From positions 62,001 through 126,000 of the forward strand of contig JAHZHN010000001.1 in NCBI GenBank assembly GCA_019420275.1: 64,000 nt of DNA, given 5' to 3'. The first letter of the stretch is position 1, and each line of letters begins with the position of its first letter. Below are positions 35,576-44,837 of this stretch, one piece after another. The notes under the pieces are model-generated. The model worked only from the letters and a program-made list of their open reading frames with translations, was not told the origin of the DNA and ran no database searches. A program made the position numbers and the translations under genes. This DNA comes from Clostridiales bacterium (GTDB taxonomy: Bacteria > Bacillota > Clostridia > Lachnospirales > Lachnospiraceae).

Positions 35576-37687
35576 CTATAGTTTTATTTTTGACAATGCC
35601 TCCGCAAAGGCGTTATTAATCGGAGTTTCTGCTTCTTTTTGCTGCTTTTTCAGATAGCGGCTGACTTCTTTTTTGCTCATAGCACTTCCTTCCTTTGCTT
35701 TCCTTGCCTTAAATGCGGAGAGTTTCTCTTTATGACCACATCCACAGACAAATTTCTGATTTTCGCCTTCGCCAACCAGTTCCATTTTTTTATGACATAC
35801 CGGACAACGAGCGTTGGTAAGTCTTGCGATGGTTTTCTTATATCCGCAGTTTCTGTCCTGACAAACTAAAATCTTTCCATGTTTTCCATTGACGGCTAAA
35901 AGGAACTTGCCGCACTGCGGACATTTCTGACGGGTCATATTATCATGATGAAATTTTCCGTCTGCCGATTTGATATCCAAGATCAGATCCTTGGTATAGC
36001 TCTGGATTTCTTTCATGAATGTCTGATCATTTTGCTTTCCATTGGCAATTGCAGTCAATTTCCTTTCCCAATCAGCCGTCAGCTCTGCCTTCTTAAGATC
36101 AGAAGGAACAAGATTCAAAAGCTGTTTGCCTTTCGATGTGATCTTTATTTCATTTCCGTCTTTTTCTAGTAAATAGCTGCCAAAAAGCTTATCGATGATG
36201 TCCGCTCTGGTTGCTACGGTTCCCAAGCCTTTTTTATTCATTTGATCAATCAATGTGCCTTCCGTATATCTTCCTGGTGCTTTAGTCTTTCCCTCCGTCA
36301 TAACCTGAGCGCCGCACATATATTGTTTTCCTTTTTCCGGGAGATTTACAGGACTCGTGATCGTACCTTCTTCTTTTTCCTGATCCTCATAGGCATCTTT
36401 CCATCCGGCTTTTTTTTGGAGAACTGCCTTTGATTGAAACCGTTCTCCTGAAATTTCTCCCCAGATTTGAATTTGTTCAGAAATAGATGGTTCCATTAAA
36501 ACTGCAAAGAAACGCCGAACAACCATATCATAAATTTTACGTTCATCAGAGGACATTTCCATTAGCCGAACAGACTGTTCCGTCGGGATAATCGCATGAT
36601 GATCTGATACTTTCCCATCATTAACAAATCTACGGCTTCCTTTGATTTCTTTTCGAAGAAGAAGAGCAGCCGCCTTTTTATACGGGCCGGTCGAGCTTGC
36701 TTTAATTCTGTCTTTTAGGGTATCTGTCATATCACTGGTCAGATATCTGGAATCTGTTCTCGGATAAGTGAGCACTTTATGATGTTCATACAGACTCTGC
36801 ATAAGATTCAGAGTCTGTTTCGGAGAAAAACCATATCGCTTGCTGGCCTCTTTTTGGAGAGTAGTTAAATCATATAATTCCGGAGCGTAAGATTTTTTTT
36901 CTTTTTGCTCCACTTTTTTTATCGTTATTTTCTGTCCCTTTAATTTTTTTCCAATCTCCTGCGCCAGTTCTTTTTTGAAAATCCTCTGATTTCCATTTTT
37001 TCCTTCCCATACAAATGTCATTCCTAAAGAGGAAACTTTCCATCCATAATAAGTTTCAGGCTGGAATTTTCGGATTTCTTCTTCTCTTTGAGCAATCATG
37101 GCAAGAGTCGGCGTCTGTACCCTGCCGCAGGACAACTGTGCATTATACTTGCAGGTGAGAGCTCTGGTCGCATTGATTCCTACCAGCCAGTCCGCTTCCG
37201 CCCTGGACCGGGCAGCACGGAAAAGATTCTCATATTCTTTCCCCTTCCTCAAATGGGCAAAACCGTCTTTGATTGATTTATCAGTGACAGAAGAAATCCA
37301 AAGCCGATAGAGAGGCTTCTTATTTCCAGACATTTGAAGAATCCATCTCGCAACCAGTTCTCCTTCTCTTCCAGCATCCGTAGCAATAATAATACTGGAA
37401 ATATCATTACGATGAATCAGTTTTTTGACTGCCTGAAATTGACCGGAAGTCTTCCGAAGGACCGTCAGCTTCCATTGTTTCGGCATCATCGGCAAGGTAT
37501 CCATATCCCATGTTTTATATTCTTTTCCATATTGTTCAGGATCTGCCAGAGAAACCAAATGTCCCAAAGCCCAAGTTACAACATAATCTTTTCCTTCTAT
37601 GCTATTCTTTGTTTTATTGTGACAGCCTAAAACCCGCGCAATGTCTCTTGCAACGGAAGGCTTTTCTGCTAAAACCAGCTGTTTCAT
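35576..37687 (-). CDS. topB: DNA topoisomerase III
   Basis: 703 residues, type IA. TOPRIM at the N-terminus (LVLAEKPSVARDIARVLG; IIIATDAGREGELVARWIL), catalytic tyrosine in LTYPRTDSRYL near 303, SDHHAIIPTE near 361, and two C-terminal zinc-finger modules (CPQCGKFLL..CQDRNCGYKK; CPVCHKK..CGCG). Cuts single strands to decatenate DNA. Preceded by a divergent YfcE gene. Confidence 0.93.
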   Translation of the reverse strand: MKQLVLAEKPSVARDIARVLGCHNKTKNSIEGKDYVVTWALGHLVSLADPEQYGKEYKTWDMDTLPMMPKQWKLTVLRKTSGQFQAVKKLIHRNDISSIIIATDAGREGELVARWILQMSGNKKPLYRLWISSVTDKSIKDGFAHLRKGKEYENLFRAARSRAEADWLVGINATRALTCKYNAQLSCGRVQTPTLAMIAQREEEIRKFQPETYYGWKVSSLGMTFVWEGKNGNQRIFKKELAQEIGKKLKGQKITIKKVEQKEKKSYAPELYDLTTLQKEASKRYGFSPKQTLNLMQSLYEHHKVLTYPRTDSRYLTSDMTDTLKDRIKASSTGPYKKAAALLLRKEIKGSRRFVNDGKVSDHHAIIPTEQSVRLMEMSSDERKIYDMVVRRFFAVLMEPSISEQIQIWGEISGERFQSKAVLQKKAGWKDAYEDQEKEEGTITSPVNLPEKGKQYMCGAQVMTEGKTKAPGRYTEGTLIDQMNKKGLGTVATRADIIDKLFGSYLLEKDGNEIKITSKGKQLLNLVPSDLKKAELTADWERKLTAIANGKQNDQTFMKEIQSYTKDLILDIKSADGKFHHDNMTRQKCPQCGKFLLAVNGKHGKILVCQDRNCGYKKTIARLTNARCPVCHKKMELVGEGENQKFVCGCGHKEKLSAFKARKAKEGSAMSKKEVSRYLKKQQKEAETPINNAFAEALSKIKL

Positions 37688-37772
37688 AAATTTATTCCTT
37701 CCTGTTTGATTCTTTCTTCTTCTATACTATAATGGAAATATCAAAAATAATCTACGAAAGAAGGAAATTTTT

Positions 37773-38318
37773 ATGAAATTAATGATTGCTTCTGATATCC
37801 ACGGCTCCGCTTATTATTGCCGTCAGATGTTTGATGCCATGAAAAAAGAGCAGCCGGAAAAACTCCTGCTGCTCGGCGATCTTTTATATCATGGTCCGAG
37901 AAATGACCTGCCGAAAGAATATAATCCCAAAAGCGTAATTGCTATGCTGAATCAGAATAAAAATAAAGTTTTCTGTGTTCGTGGAAACTGCGATGCCGAA
38001 GTTGATCAGATGGTGTTGGATTTTCCAATTCAGAACGACTCCTGTATTTTGTATTTGGAAGGTCAGATGTTCTTTGCATCTCACGGACATATTGATTCAG
38101 AAGACCATCCTCCTAAACTTCAAAAAGGAGATATCCTGCTGAATGGGCATACTCATATTCCGGCATGGAGAAAACACGAAGATTTTCTTTATCTGAATCC
38201 GGGTTCTGTTTCCATTCCGAAGGAGGGCTCTCCTCACAGTTATATGGTGATAGAAGAGCGGACCATTTACTGGAAAGAGATGAACGGCCATATTTATCAC
38301 TCATTAAAACTTGGATAA
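37773..38318 (+). CDS. yfcE: YfcE-type metallophosphoesterase
   Basis: 181 residues. All calcineurin-like motifs are present: MIASDIHGS, GDLLYHGPR, RGNCD, FASHGHID and LNGHTHIP. YfcE is a phosphodiesterase of bis-pNPP type in vitro; in vivo substrate unknown. GAAAGAAGGAAA precedes the ATG. Confidence 0.88.
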   Translation: MKLMIASDIHGSAYYCRQMFDAMKKEQPEKLLLLGDLLYHGPRNDLPKEYNPKSVIAMLNQNKNKVFCVRGNCDAEVDQMVLDFPIQNDSCILYLEGQMFFASHGHIDSEDHPPKLQKGDILLNGHTHIPAWRKHEDFLYLNPGSVSIPKEGSPHSYMVIEERTIYWKEMNGHIYHSLKLG

Positions 38319-38336
38319 GGAACAGGGCTCAAAGCA

Positions 38337-38996
38337 TTAAGAAAGGAAAATGGCTTCGATTCCTTTGGTTATCTTATTGGTCTGTTTTGTAACCTGTCCC
38401 ACAAAGAGAGCTGCTGCAATGGTTCCCTCCCTGATGCCATCCAGGGTTCGAAGAAAAACAAGCGACAATACAATGGCAATACATACCAGCGTCACATCAA
38501 AGATGACCTTCATGTTTCCAAACCGAATCGGAGTCTTTTTGCAGATCGCAAGGACAATGCCTTCTCCGGCCGTGGTTACAAGATTTGCCATAACTTCCAC
38601 ACTGACACCCAGTGCAATCAGAACAATACCGATAATGCATAAAAGCCATTGCTGAACATAATTAGAAACATCAATCGGCGCAATAACATATTCTGCTACA
38701 TCAATCATTGTTCCAAATACAATAGCCGCAGGAATCTGAAGAAGCTGAAACCATTCATAGTCTCTGCGCAGAATCCCAATCTGAATCAACACAAACATGA
38801 TGTTCATAATGATCGTGGTTGTGCCCACAGACAGTCGTGAAATTACGGATGTAACATAGGGAACACTGGAAATTGGGGATGTTCCAAGGGCTGCTTTGAT
38901 GGAAAAAGCCACCCCAAAAGCCATAATGCTCAGTCCAAGGCACAAAAAAAGAAATCGCCGGATCGGATAATCAATATTTCTTCGGTTCTGACTCAT
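38337..38996 (-). CDS. YczE/YitT-like integral membrane protein (DUF6198)
   Basis: 219 residues with about five to six membrane helices; FGVAFSIKAALGTSPISSVPYVTS is the conserved first loop. Possible transporter or membrane sensor; no substrate known. Overlaps the MarR regulator upstream by four bases, so regulator and membrane protein form an operon. Confidence 0.75.
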   Translation of the reverse strand: MSQNRRNIDYPIRRFLFLCLGLSIMAFGVAFSIKAALGTSPISSVPYVTSVISRLSVGTTTIIMNIMFVLIQIGILRRDYEWFQLLQIPAAIVFGTMIDVAEYVIAPIDVSNYVQQWLLCIIGIVLIALGVSVEVMANLVTTAGEGIVLAICKKTPIRFGNMKVIFDVTLVCIAIVLSLVFLRTLDGIREGTIAAALFVGQVTKQTNKITKGIEAIFLS

Positions 38997-39433
38997 TTTT
39001 CCACCTTCTTTCCTACGGTCTGCGTCTGCATGGAATCACATAATTTCGTAAGAAGTTCTTTCAATCCGGTCACTTCTTCCTCTGACAGATCACTGGAGGC
39101 CTTCGCCTCTACGCCATGAAAAATACCAGTCAGCTGCTGGGCTGCTTCTTCCCCCTTCTTTGTCATGGAAACATATAAAGATCTGCGATTTCCTTCCTTT
39201 TGCCGGCGAACGATAAGTCCTGCCTTTTCCATGCGAAGCAGAATACTTCCCACTGTCGCCTGTTCAATTTCACAATAGGATGCGATCGTTTTCTGATCCG
39301 CCTCTTTATATTTCTGTAAAAACTCTAAAATTTTCGGCTGTCCGGACGTCAGGCCAATTTTTCCAATTTCCGCCTGGATTCTCCGGTAAAACATCGCATG
39401 GGTCTTCATCAAAAGATAATGCAAGCTTTCCAT
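38993..39433 (-). CDS. MarR family transcriptional regulator
   Basis: 146 residues. Winged helix: ADQKTIASYCEIEQATVGSILLRMEKAGLIVRRQ near 45-80 with the wing GNRRSLYVSMTKKGEE. Probably represses its own operon (regulator plus YitT-like membrane protein) through the palindrome at 39451-39470. RBS AAGGAGTG. Ligand unknown. Confidence 0.9.
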   Translation of the reverse strand: MESLHYLLMKTHAMFYRRIQAEIGKIGLTSGQPKILEFLQKYKEADQKTIASYCEIEQATVGSILLRMEKAGLIVRRQKEGNRRSLYVSMTKKGEEAAQQLTGIFHGVEAKASSDLSEEEVTGLKELLTKLCDSMQTQTVGKKVEK

Positions 39434-39450
39434 ATTTCATAACACTCCTT

Positions 39451-39470
39451 ATTATAAGAATTCTTATTAT
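39451..39470 (-). promoter_or_regulatory. Palindromic operator over the MarR promoter
   Basis: ATTATAAGAATTCTTATTAT has a perfect 14-base core (ATAAGAATTCTTAT) and overlaps a TATAAT -10 box on the minus strand, about 18 bases before the start codon. Confidence 0.7.
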
Positions 39471-39518
39471 AACAAAGCTTATTTTATTCCCGATTTTTTC
39501 TAATGTCAAGAATACAAG

Positions 39519-39551
39519 AAAAAATGCCAGCCGAATTACAGCAGCTGGCAT
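39519..39551 (-). terminator. Terminator of the 84-residue protein gene
   Basis: ATGCCAGC/GCTGGCAT stem followed on the minus strand by TTTTTTC. Confidence 0.75.
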
Positions 39552-39564
39552 GAGGTTTGAAATT

Positions 39565-39819
39565 TTATTCTTTGATCACATCATCAATTGTATCAAAAGG
39601 AATTCCTTCATTTTCTCCATTGTCTTTGTGCATATATAAAATGTCATCTTCTTCTGTGTATCTGGCAAATTCAATCTGCATAAAGGTTCCTTTTCTTTCT
39701 TTTCCATCCAGTGTCTTTACCCGGATATGATCATTCTGAGAGATAAATAGTACTTCTCTGTTTCCGTTTTGGTCTTCTTTTTCCAGGTGTACGCCTGGAA
39801 GAACACTGATAAATTCCAT
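39565..39819 (-). CDS. Unknown 84-residue protein
   Basis: No family recognised. Acidic, beta-strand rich (FISVLPGVHLEKED, VLFISQNDHIRVKTLDG), ending in an acidic IPFDTIDDVIKE. The small-barrel look could suit RNA or protein binding, which is speculation. GAAGGAGAAGAAAT lies before the ATG and a terminator follows. The next gene upstream, the macrodomain, ends 72 bases away, so it may be in the same transcript. Confidence 0.7.
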   Translation of the reverse strand: MEFISVLPGVHLEKEDQNGNREVLFISQNDHIRVKTLDGKERKGTFMQIEFARYTEEDDILYMHKDNGENEGIPFDTIDDVIKE

Positions 39820-39890
39820 ATTTCTTCTCCTTCTTTTGTGATGGACCTATTTTACTGCAAACAACATCAGAATGCAATGAAATAAATCTG

Positions 39891-40724
39891 TTATGCCAGC
39901 AAAGAATAATAATACTGTTCATCTATATCTTTAAAAACATTAAAAATAATCCGGTCAAATTCCTCAGCATACTGATTTAAAAAATCAGATACTGTTTTTA
40001 CTGCAATCTTTGCCGCCTCATCATTTGGAAAATGAAATTCTCCTGTGGAAATACAGCAAAAAGCCACAGAACGAATTTTATGCTCCACACAGCATTTCAA
40101 GACACTTTCGTAACAGTTTTTCAGATCATTTTTCAGTTTCGGGGTGAGATGGTATCTCACGATCGGCCCTACAGTATGAATTACGTATTCTGCCGGAAGA
40201 TTATATCCTTTGGTCAGCATTGCCTGACCTGTCGGTTCTTCATAGTGCTGGCCGAAACGGACTCTCTTTTGATTCATACGGCAGCTGCATTCTTCCCGAA
40301 GTTCGATTCCCGCCGCGCTGTGAATCGCATTGTCAATGCACCGATGGCATGGAATAAAGCACCCAAGCAGCTGGGAATTAGCTGCATTTACAATAGCGCC
40401 GACCTCAAGCCTCGTAATATCCCCTTTCCAGACAGAAATTTTATCGGCATATGGATGGAGACTCTGATATGCTTCCTGTATGGTTTGAACATCAGATAAT
40501 ATTACAATGCCTTTTTCTCTGGCCTCTTTCTTCAAAAATTCATCCTGAACTTTTACAACTTCCTCGGGCATTTCTCCCGGCATTCGGATATTCATCAGAG
40601 AACGAAGTGCCATCCGCTTGCTCTCATAATCATTATCTACTTCTAAATTTCTGTATTGAACAGAATCCTCCTTGAATTCTTCCAAAAGATAATCCAGACG
40701 TTCTTCCTGATCTGTGAATTTCAT
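39891..40724 (-). CDS. Zinc-dependent macrodomain ADP-ribose hydrolase
   Basis: 277 residues. Residues 100 onward are a macrodomain: GDITRLEVGAIVNAANSQLLG (101-121), then the CFIPCHRCIDNAIH segment (122-135) that supplies the Zn ligands of the Zn-Macro class found beside SirTM sirtuins. Reverses aspartate/glutamate-linked ADP-ribosylation in characterised relatives. The first ~95 residues are a helical lead. It follows the sirtuin gene by one base, the classic SirTM-macrodomain operon of Staphylococcus and Streptococcus, though GcvH-L and LplA2 are missing here. Confidence 0.9.
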   Translation of the reverse strand: MKFTDQEERLDYLLEEFKEDSVQYRNLEVDNDYESKRMALRSLMNIRMPGEMPEEVVKVQDEFLKKEAREKGIVILSDVQTIQEAYQSLHPYADKISVWKGDITRLEVGAIVNAANSQLLGCFIPCHRCIDNAIHSAAGIELREECSCRMNQKRVRFGQHYEEPTGQAMLTKGYNLPAEYVIHTVGPIVRYHLTPKLKNDLKNCYESVLKCCVEHKIRSVAFCCISTGEFHFPNDEAAKIAVKTVSDFLNQYAEEFDRIIFNVFKDIDEQYYYSLLA

Positions 40725-40725
40725 T

Positions 40726-41685
40726 CTATCGCTTCTCCTTCGTTCTCGTTTTTACTGCATTTAAAAGATCTGTTATGCTCTGTTTCATATCGGCATTGAT
40801 GCCCACAGTTCGGTCTCCAAGGCTGGCGGGGATAACTGCTTCTCCCAGATTCAGTCGAATCAAAAACATGTTTTCATTTTCTCTCGCCATTTTTTCAAAG
40901 GGAAATCTTATAATGACCGGCGTGTTAAATCCGATTCCAAGTTCCAGCAGCACGGTTTTTTTCCCTGTGCTTTTGGATACAAAAGCGCTAAAACGCTGTT
41001 CTGCCTTATGCCATGCTTCATCTTCTACAAAAAAATCATCACACCGCAAATTCATCGCCATCGGGCCTCCGCATACTGGACATTTTGGAACCATATAGGA
41101 AGGAATCAGGCAGTTTTTTCTTGCCGCATTCATCTGTGTTATCATTTTCACATTATCATAGGTCTTTGGATGACAGCCCCTCTGACACTGGATTCTTCCG
41201 TAATCTCCCTGTGTGGCGAAAATATGATCTGCACCAAAGCCCGCTTTATAAAACTGATGATCGGTATTGGTGGTAAGAACAAAATATTCTTTGCCCTTTA
41301 CAAGCTCTTTCAGATACAGATAAAGAGGAAGAGGGGGAGGAACAATACGGTTTACATATATATGTTTGGACCAGTATCCCCAGCGGGCCTCTTCACTTGG
41401 AAACGGATAAAATCCTGCACTGTACATATCTGTCATCCCATATTTATCAATAAATTCCGCAAAATTGCGCTGAAATCTCTCGCCGCTGTAAGTTAATCCG
41501 GCTGCTGCTGAGAAACCGGCTCCGGCTCCGATGAAAATACAATCCGCCTGCTGAATGGCCTTGGCCGCATTCTGAATCTGTTCGTCATATGAAGTTTTCT
41601 GAAACACGTAATCATTAGCAGGAACTCCCCAGAGGAAATTCTCAAAAGCGCCCTTCGTTTTTTCTGATTTCATCTTGTTAAACAT
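40726..41685 (-). CDS. Class M sirtuin (SirTM), protein ADP-ribosyltransferase
   Basis: 319 residues. Rossmann loop FIGAGAGFSAAAG near 51-63; N140 in TTNTDHQF; at the position of the deacetylase histidine there is Q159 in ATQGDYG, the mark of the SirTM class, which mono-ADP-ribosylates lipoylated GcvH-L in known cases. Structural cysteines C167, C171, C202, C205 form a zinc finger. I use the ATG at 41685 with AAGGAG before it. Partner of the macrodomain gene downstream. Confidence 0.9.
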   Translation of the reverse strand: MFNKMKSEKTKGAFENFLWGVPANDYVFQKTSYDEQIQNAAKAIQQADCIFIGAGAGFSAAAGLTYSGERFQRNFAEFIDKYGMTDMYSAGFYPFPSEEARWGYWSKHIYVNRIVPPPLPLYLYLKELVKGKEYFVLTTNTDHQFYKAGFGADHIFATQGDYGRIQCQRGCHPKTYDNVKMITQMNAARKNCLIPSYMVPKCPVCGGPMAMNLRCDDFFVEDEAWHKAEQRFSAFVSKSTGKKTVLLELGIGFNTPVIIRFPFEKMARENENMFLIRLNLGEAVIPASLGDRTVGINADMKQSITDLLNAVKTRTKEKR

Positions 41686-41750
41686 AATTTTACTCCTTGT
41701 TTTGTATGCTTTTGTCCCTGATGTAACCATAGATGTTACTTCTTGTTTTT

Positions 41751-41788
41751 ACTATAACGCAGAGTAATTGTAATGTCAATAATTACAA
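41751..41788 (-). promoter_or_regulatory. SirTM-macrodomain promoter with inverted repeat on the -35 box
   Basis: Minus-strand TTGACA (41779-41774), 17-base spacer, TATAGT (41756-41751). The inverted repeat TTGTAAT-N7-ATTACAA (41768-41788) is centred on the -35 box. A second dyad GTAAC-N7-GTTAC (41723-41739) lies in the leader. A repressor at these sites is inferred. Confidence 0.7.
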
Positions 41789-41810
41789 CGTAATATTATG
41801 CCTTCTTATT

Positions 41811-41841
41811 ATAAAAAAAGACGCTGACCGCGTCTTTTTTT
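41811..41841. terminator. Terminator of the aldehyde dehydrogenase gene, bidirectional
   Basis: AAAAAAAGACGC pairs with GCGTCTTTTTTT around TGACC. Confidence 0.85.
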
Positions 41842-41892
41842 CACTTTTTTCTTTTGAGTTAATCCAGCTTTCCAGCCTATAAATAAAAAATC

Positions 41893-43269
41893 TTAATGTC
41901 TCATAAGCAATCGTACAATCTGTTCCTTAATTCTTCCATATGGCATATAACGAATTGGAAAATCTACACGGTCTGAGTTTCTAAGAATGTTCTTTTTATG
42001 AGAAAAAGTATCAAAGCTATCTTTCCCGTGGTAAGATCCCATACCGCTCTCTCCGACTCCTCCAAATCCCATAAAAGAGGAAGCAAGATGCATAATCGTG
42101 TCATTTACACATCCTCCGCCGTAAGATAACCCATCCATAATATCTTTTTCTGCCTTCCGGTTTCTGGTAAAAAGATAGAGCGCCAGAGGTTTAGGACGGC
42201 TTGTAATATAGGCCTTTGCTTCTTCCAATGTTTGATAGGTCAAAATAGGTAAAATCGGGCCAAATATTTCTTCCTGCATGACAGGTGCATCAAGATTGGG
42301 ATTTCGCAAAATGGTAGGAGCAATTTTTCTTGTCTTTTCACTGCCATATCCCCCAGATACAATCTCTCCCTGTTCCATCATTTGCATCAGCCGGCGATAA
42401 TGACGTCTGCTGATGATAGATGGATAGTCTTTGTTTACAATCGGATTTTCTCCATACATTTCACGAATCCAGTATTTCAGATACATCACAAGTTCTTTTT
42501 CCAACGATACATCAGTCAAAATATAATCCGGTGCAACACAAATCTGTCCCGCATTCAAAAATTTCCCAAATACGATCCTTTTCGCAGCCATCTTAAGATT
42601 TGCACTTTTTTCAACGATGCATGGGCTTTTCCCACCCAACTCTAATGTAACAGGAGTCAAATGTGCTGCTGCCTTTTCCATAACAATTTTTCCAACCGGA
42701 ACACTGCCGGTAAAGAAAATGTAATCCACTGGCTGTTCCAAAAGTTTTTGGCTTGTCTCCTTTCCTCCTAAAATAACACTGACGTACTTCGGCGGAAATA
42801 CGGCACAAAGCATTTTTTTTAATACTTTCGCAGACTCCGGTGCATATTCTGACGGCTTGATCATACAGCAATTACCTGCCGCAACAGCACCGGCCAATGG
42901 CTGAAGTGCCAGCAGAAATGGAAAATTCCACGGCGCCGTGATCAGTACAATGCCATATGGTTCAGATATCTCGAAACATTTAGACGGAAACTGTGCCAAA
43001 GGAGTCTTGATCTGCTTTGGTTTCATCCATTGTTTTAAATGTCGTTTTTGATAAGATATCTCATTTAAGATCATTCCAATTTCTGTCATATATGATTCAA
43101 AAGAAGATTTGTTTAAATCCTTCTTCAGGGCTTTTTTTATTTGCGGCTCATAACTTATGACAGCCCGCTCCAGCCGTGACAGAGCTTTCATTCGTAATTC
43201 ATAAGAACGTGTTTTCCCGCTTTGATAAAATTGTCTTTGATTTTTTAAAATTTTTGTTATATCATCCAT
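41893..43269 (-). CDS. NAD(P)-dependent aldehyde dehydrogenase
   Basis: 458 residues, class 3-type (short) ALDH. TAPWNFPFLL near 95, ELGGKSP (catalytic Glu) near 194, and the nucleophile in NAGQICVAPDY near 228. Oxidises aldehydes to acids; substrate unknown. The ATG at 43269 and one 36 bases upstream both lack a good ribosome-binding site, so the start is uncertain. Divergent from truA. Confidence 0.88.
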   Translation of the reverse strand: MDDITKILKNQRQFYQSGKTRSYELRMKALSRLERAVISYEPQIKKALKKDLNKSSFESYMTEIGMILNEISYQKRHLKQWMKPKQIKTPLAQFPSKCFEISEPYGIVLITAPWNFPFLLALQPLAGAVAAGNCCMIKPSEYAPESAKVLKKMLCAVFPPKYVSVILGGKETSQKLLEQPVDYIFFTGSVPVGKIVMEKAAAHLTPVTLELGGKSPCIVEKSANLKMAAKRIVFGKFLNAGQICVAPDYILTDVSLEKELVMYLKYWIREMYGENPIVNKDYPSIISRRHYRRLMQMMEQGEIVSGGYGSEKTRKIAPTILRNPNLDAPVMQEEIFGPILPILTYQTLEEAKAYITSRPKPLALYLFTRNRKAEKDIMDGLSYGGGCVNDTIMHLASSFMGFGGVGESGMGSYHGKDSFDTFSHKKNILRNSDRVDFPIRYMPYGRIKEQIVRLLMRH

Positions 43270-43337
43270 AAAATTTATTGTACTGCAAATAAAACTGAAA
43301 TGCAATTAATGTCCACAAAGCAAAGTTCTTCAAAGTT

Positions 43338-43366
43338 TTGCATATTTTTCAAGGCTGTGATAAGAT
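43338..43366 (+). promoter_or_regulatory. Promoter of truA
   Basis: TTGCAT, 17-base spacer, TAAGAT, 29 bases before the start codon. Confidence 0.6.
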
Positions 43367-43395
43367 GAGAAAAATTGTGATGAAAGGAACAACAT

Positions 43396-44142
43396 ATGAA
43401 GCGAAACATTCGATTACTAATAGAATATGACGGCGGGCGATACCGCGGATGGCAGAAACAGGGAAAAAATACTGACGCAGATACCATCCAAGGAAAATTA
43501 GAATACGTTTTGTCAAAAATGACAGGGGAAGAAATCCAGCTAATCGGTTCCGGGCGGACTGATGCCGGAGTTCATGCCCTGGGACAAGTTGCAAACTTTC
43601 ATACGGACTGCAGCTTATCCTGCCAGGAAATCAAATCATATATGACACAGTATCTGCCTGCTGATATCGGAATTTTAAATGTATCCGATGCCGGCGAGCG
43701 GTTTCACAGCCGCTTGAATGCGAAAGAAAAGACCTACTGCTATCGGATCGCCCGGTCTGGAATGTCACATGTATTTGACCGAAAATATCTTTGGTATTTT
43801 CCAGAGCCACTGGATGTGGAAAAAATGGAACAGGCCGCGGCTTTTTTGACTGGAAAACATGATTTTAAAGGCTTTTCTTCTATTAAACGAACGAAAAAAT
43901 CCACTGTGCGTGAAATTTATTCTATTGAAATTAAGCAAAAAGAAAAAGAAATCCAAATCTCTTTCACAGGAAATGGATTTCTTCATAATATGGTAAGAAT
44001 CCTCACTGGGACACTGGCTGAAATCGGCTGCGGCAGAAAAGAACCAGAAGATGTTCTGAATGTTTTTCAGTCAAAAGACCGTCAGTATGCAGGAATGACG
44101 GCTCCGCCGCAGGGACTGTTCCTTGTCAATGTTAAATATTAA
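43396..44142 (+). CDS. truA: tRNA pseudouridine 38-40 synthase
   Basis: 248 residues; makes pseudouridine at positions 38-40 of the anticodon arm. IRLLIEYDGGRYRGWQKQ start, catalytic aspartate in GSGRTDAGVHALGQVANF near 56, and FLHNMVRILTGTL near 196. Ends four bases into the convergent DUF4405 gene. Confidence 0.95.
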   Translation: MKRNIRLLIEYDGGRYRGWQKQGKNTDADTIQGKLEYVLSKMTGEEIQLIGSGRTDAGVHALGQVANFHTDCSLSCQEIKSYMTQYLPADIGILNVSDAGERFHSRLNAKEKTYCYRIARSGMSHVFDRKYLWYFPEPLDVEKMEQAAAFLTGKHDFKGFSSIKRTKKSTVREIYSIEIKQKEKEIQISFTGNGFLHNMVRILTGTLAEIGCGRKEPEDVLNVFQSKDRQYAGMTAPPQGLFLVNVKY

Positions 44143-44816
44143 ATACTTCTCTTTCTTAATTTTGAAAAGAGCAGACAAATCTGGCTGGAAATAAAGATAA
44201 AACAGCCCATCATCGCCAGATAATCCATATAAAATGATAATTTTGACTCTCCAAAATCAAGAAATACAAACATGGTGCGAAGCAGCATATAATCCAGCAG
44301 CTTTCGCTGAATAAATGCATAGCAGCCATAAACGGCAATTCCAGCTCCCGCTATGAATTTTATGAGAGCTGTTTTCTTGGATACTCTTTGTGATTTTTTT
44401 CCAAACATGCCGGTAATCATCTTCCAGTGAACTCCAATATGCAGGGACATGGCGACAAATCCCCAATAATTGGAGACCATATGCAGCTGCCTTGCAAACG
44501 ACATATTTCCATTGATGTCCAGAAATGAAAATACATGCCTGGACATCATGATCCCACTTATCATCAGCCCAATCATAGCTGCAGACAGCAGGATGTTGAT
44601 CATCAGCCGAAACACACGTTCCAAGGAATAGTTCCCTTTTAAAAGATTTTTATGCCAATGGATATTTACAGCATGATGGATGATAAACAAAACAAACATG
44701 GCGGCTCCAAACCATTCATGCAGATAATCTCCCCAATAATGGTACCCCATCAGCAGTAAAAGCATAATGGTCATTAAAATATCAACAATAATTTTTACTG
44801 AGGTTTTTTTTGCCAT
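44139..44816 (-). CDS. DUF4405 membrane cytochrome b-like protein
   Basis: 225 residues, about five membrane helices; conserved histidines in HHAVNIHWH, LHMVSNYWG and LHIGVHWKM are likely haem ligands, as in flavinylation-associated cytochromes (DUF4405). Follows the aldo/keto reductase by 21 bases, so membrane electron transfer could be linked to that enzyme (inference). Confidence 0.8.
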   Translation of the reverse strand: MAKKTSVKIIVDILMTIMLLLLMGYHYWGDYLHEWFGAAMFVLFIIHHAVNIHWHKNLLKGNYSLERVFRLMINILLSAAMIGLMISGIMMSRHVFSFLDINGNMSFARQLHMVSNYWGFVAMSLHIGVHWKMITGMFGKKSQRVSKKTALIKFIAGAGIAVYGCYAFIQRKLLDYMLLRTMFVFLDFGESKLSFYMDYLAMMGCFIFISSQICLLFSKLRKRSI

Positions 44817-44837
44817 AGTTTCTCCTTTTTTCTGATA

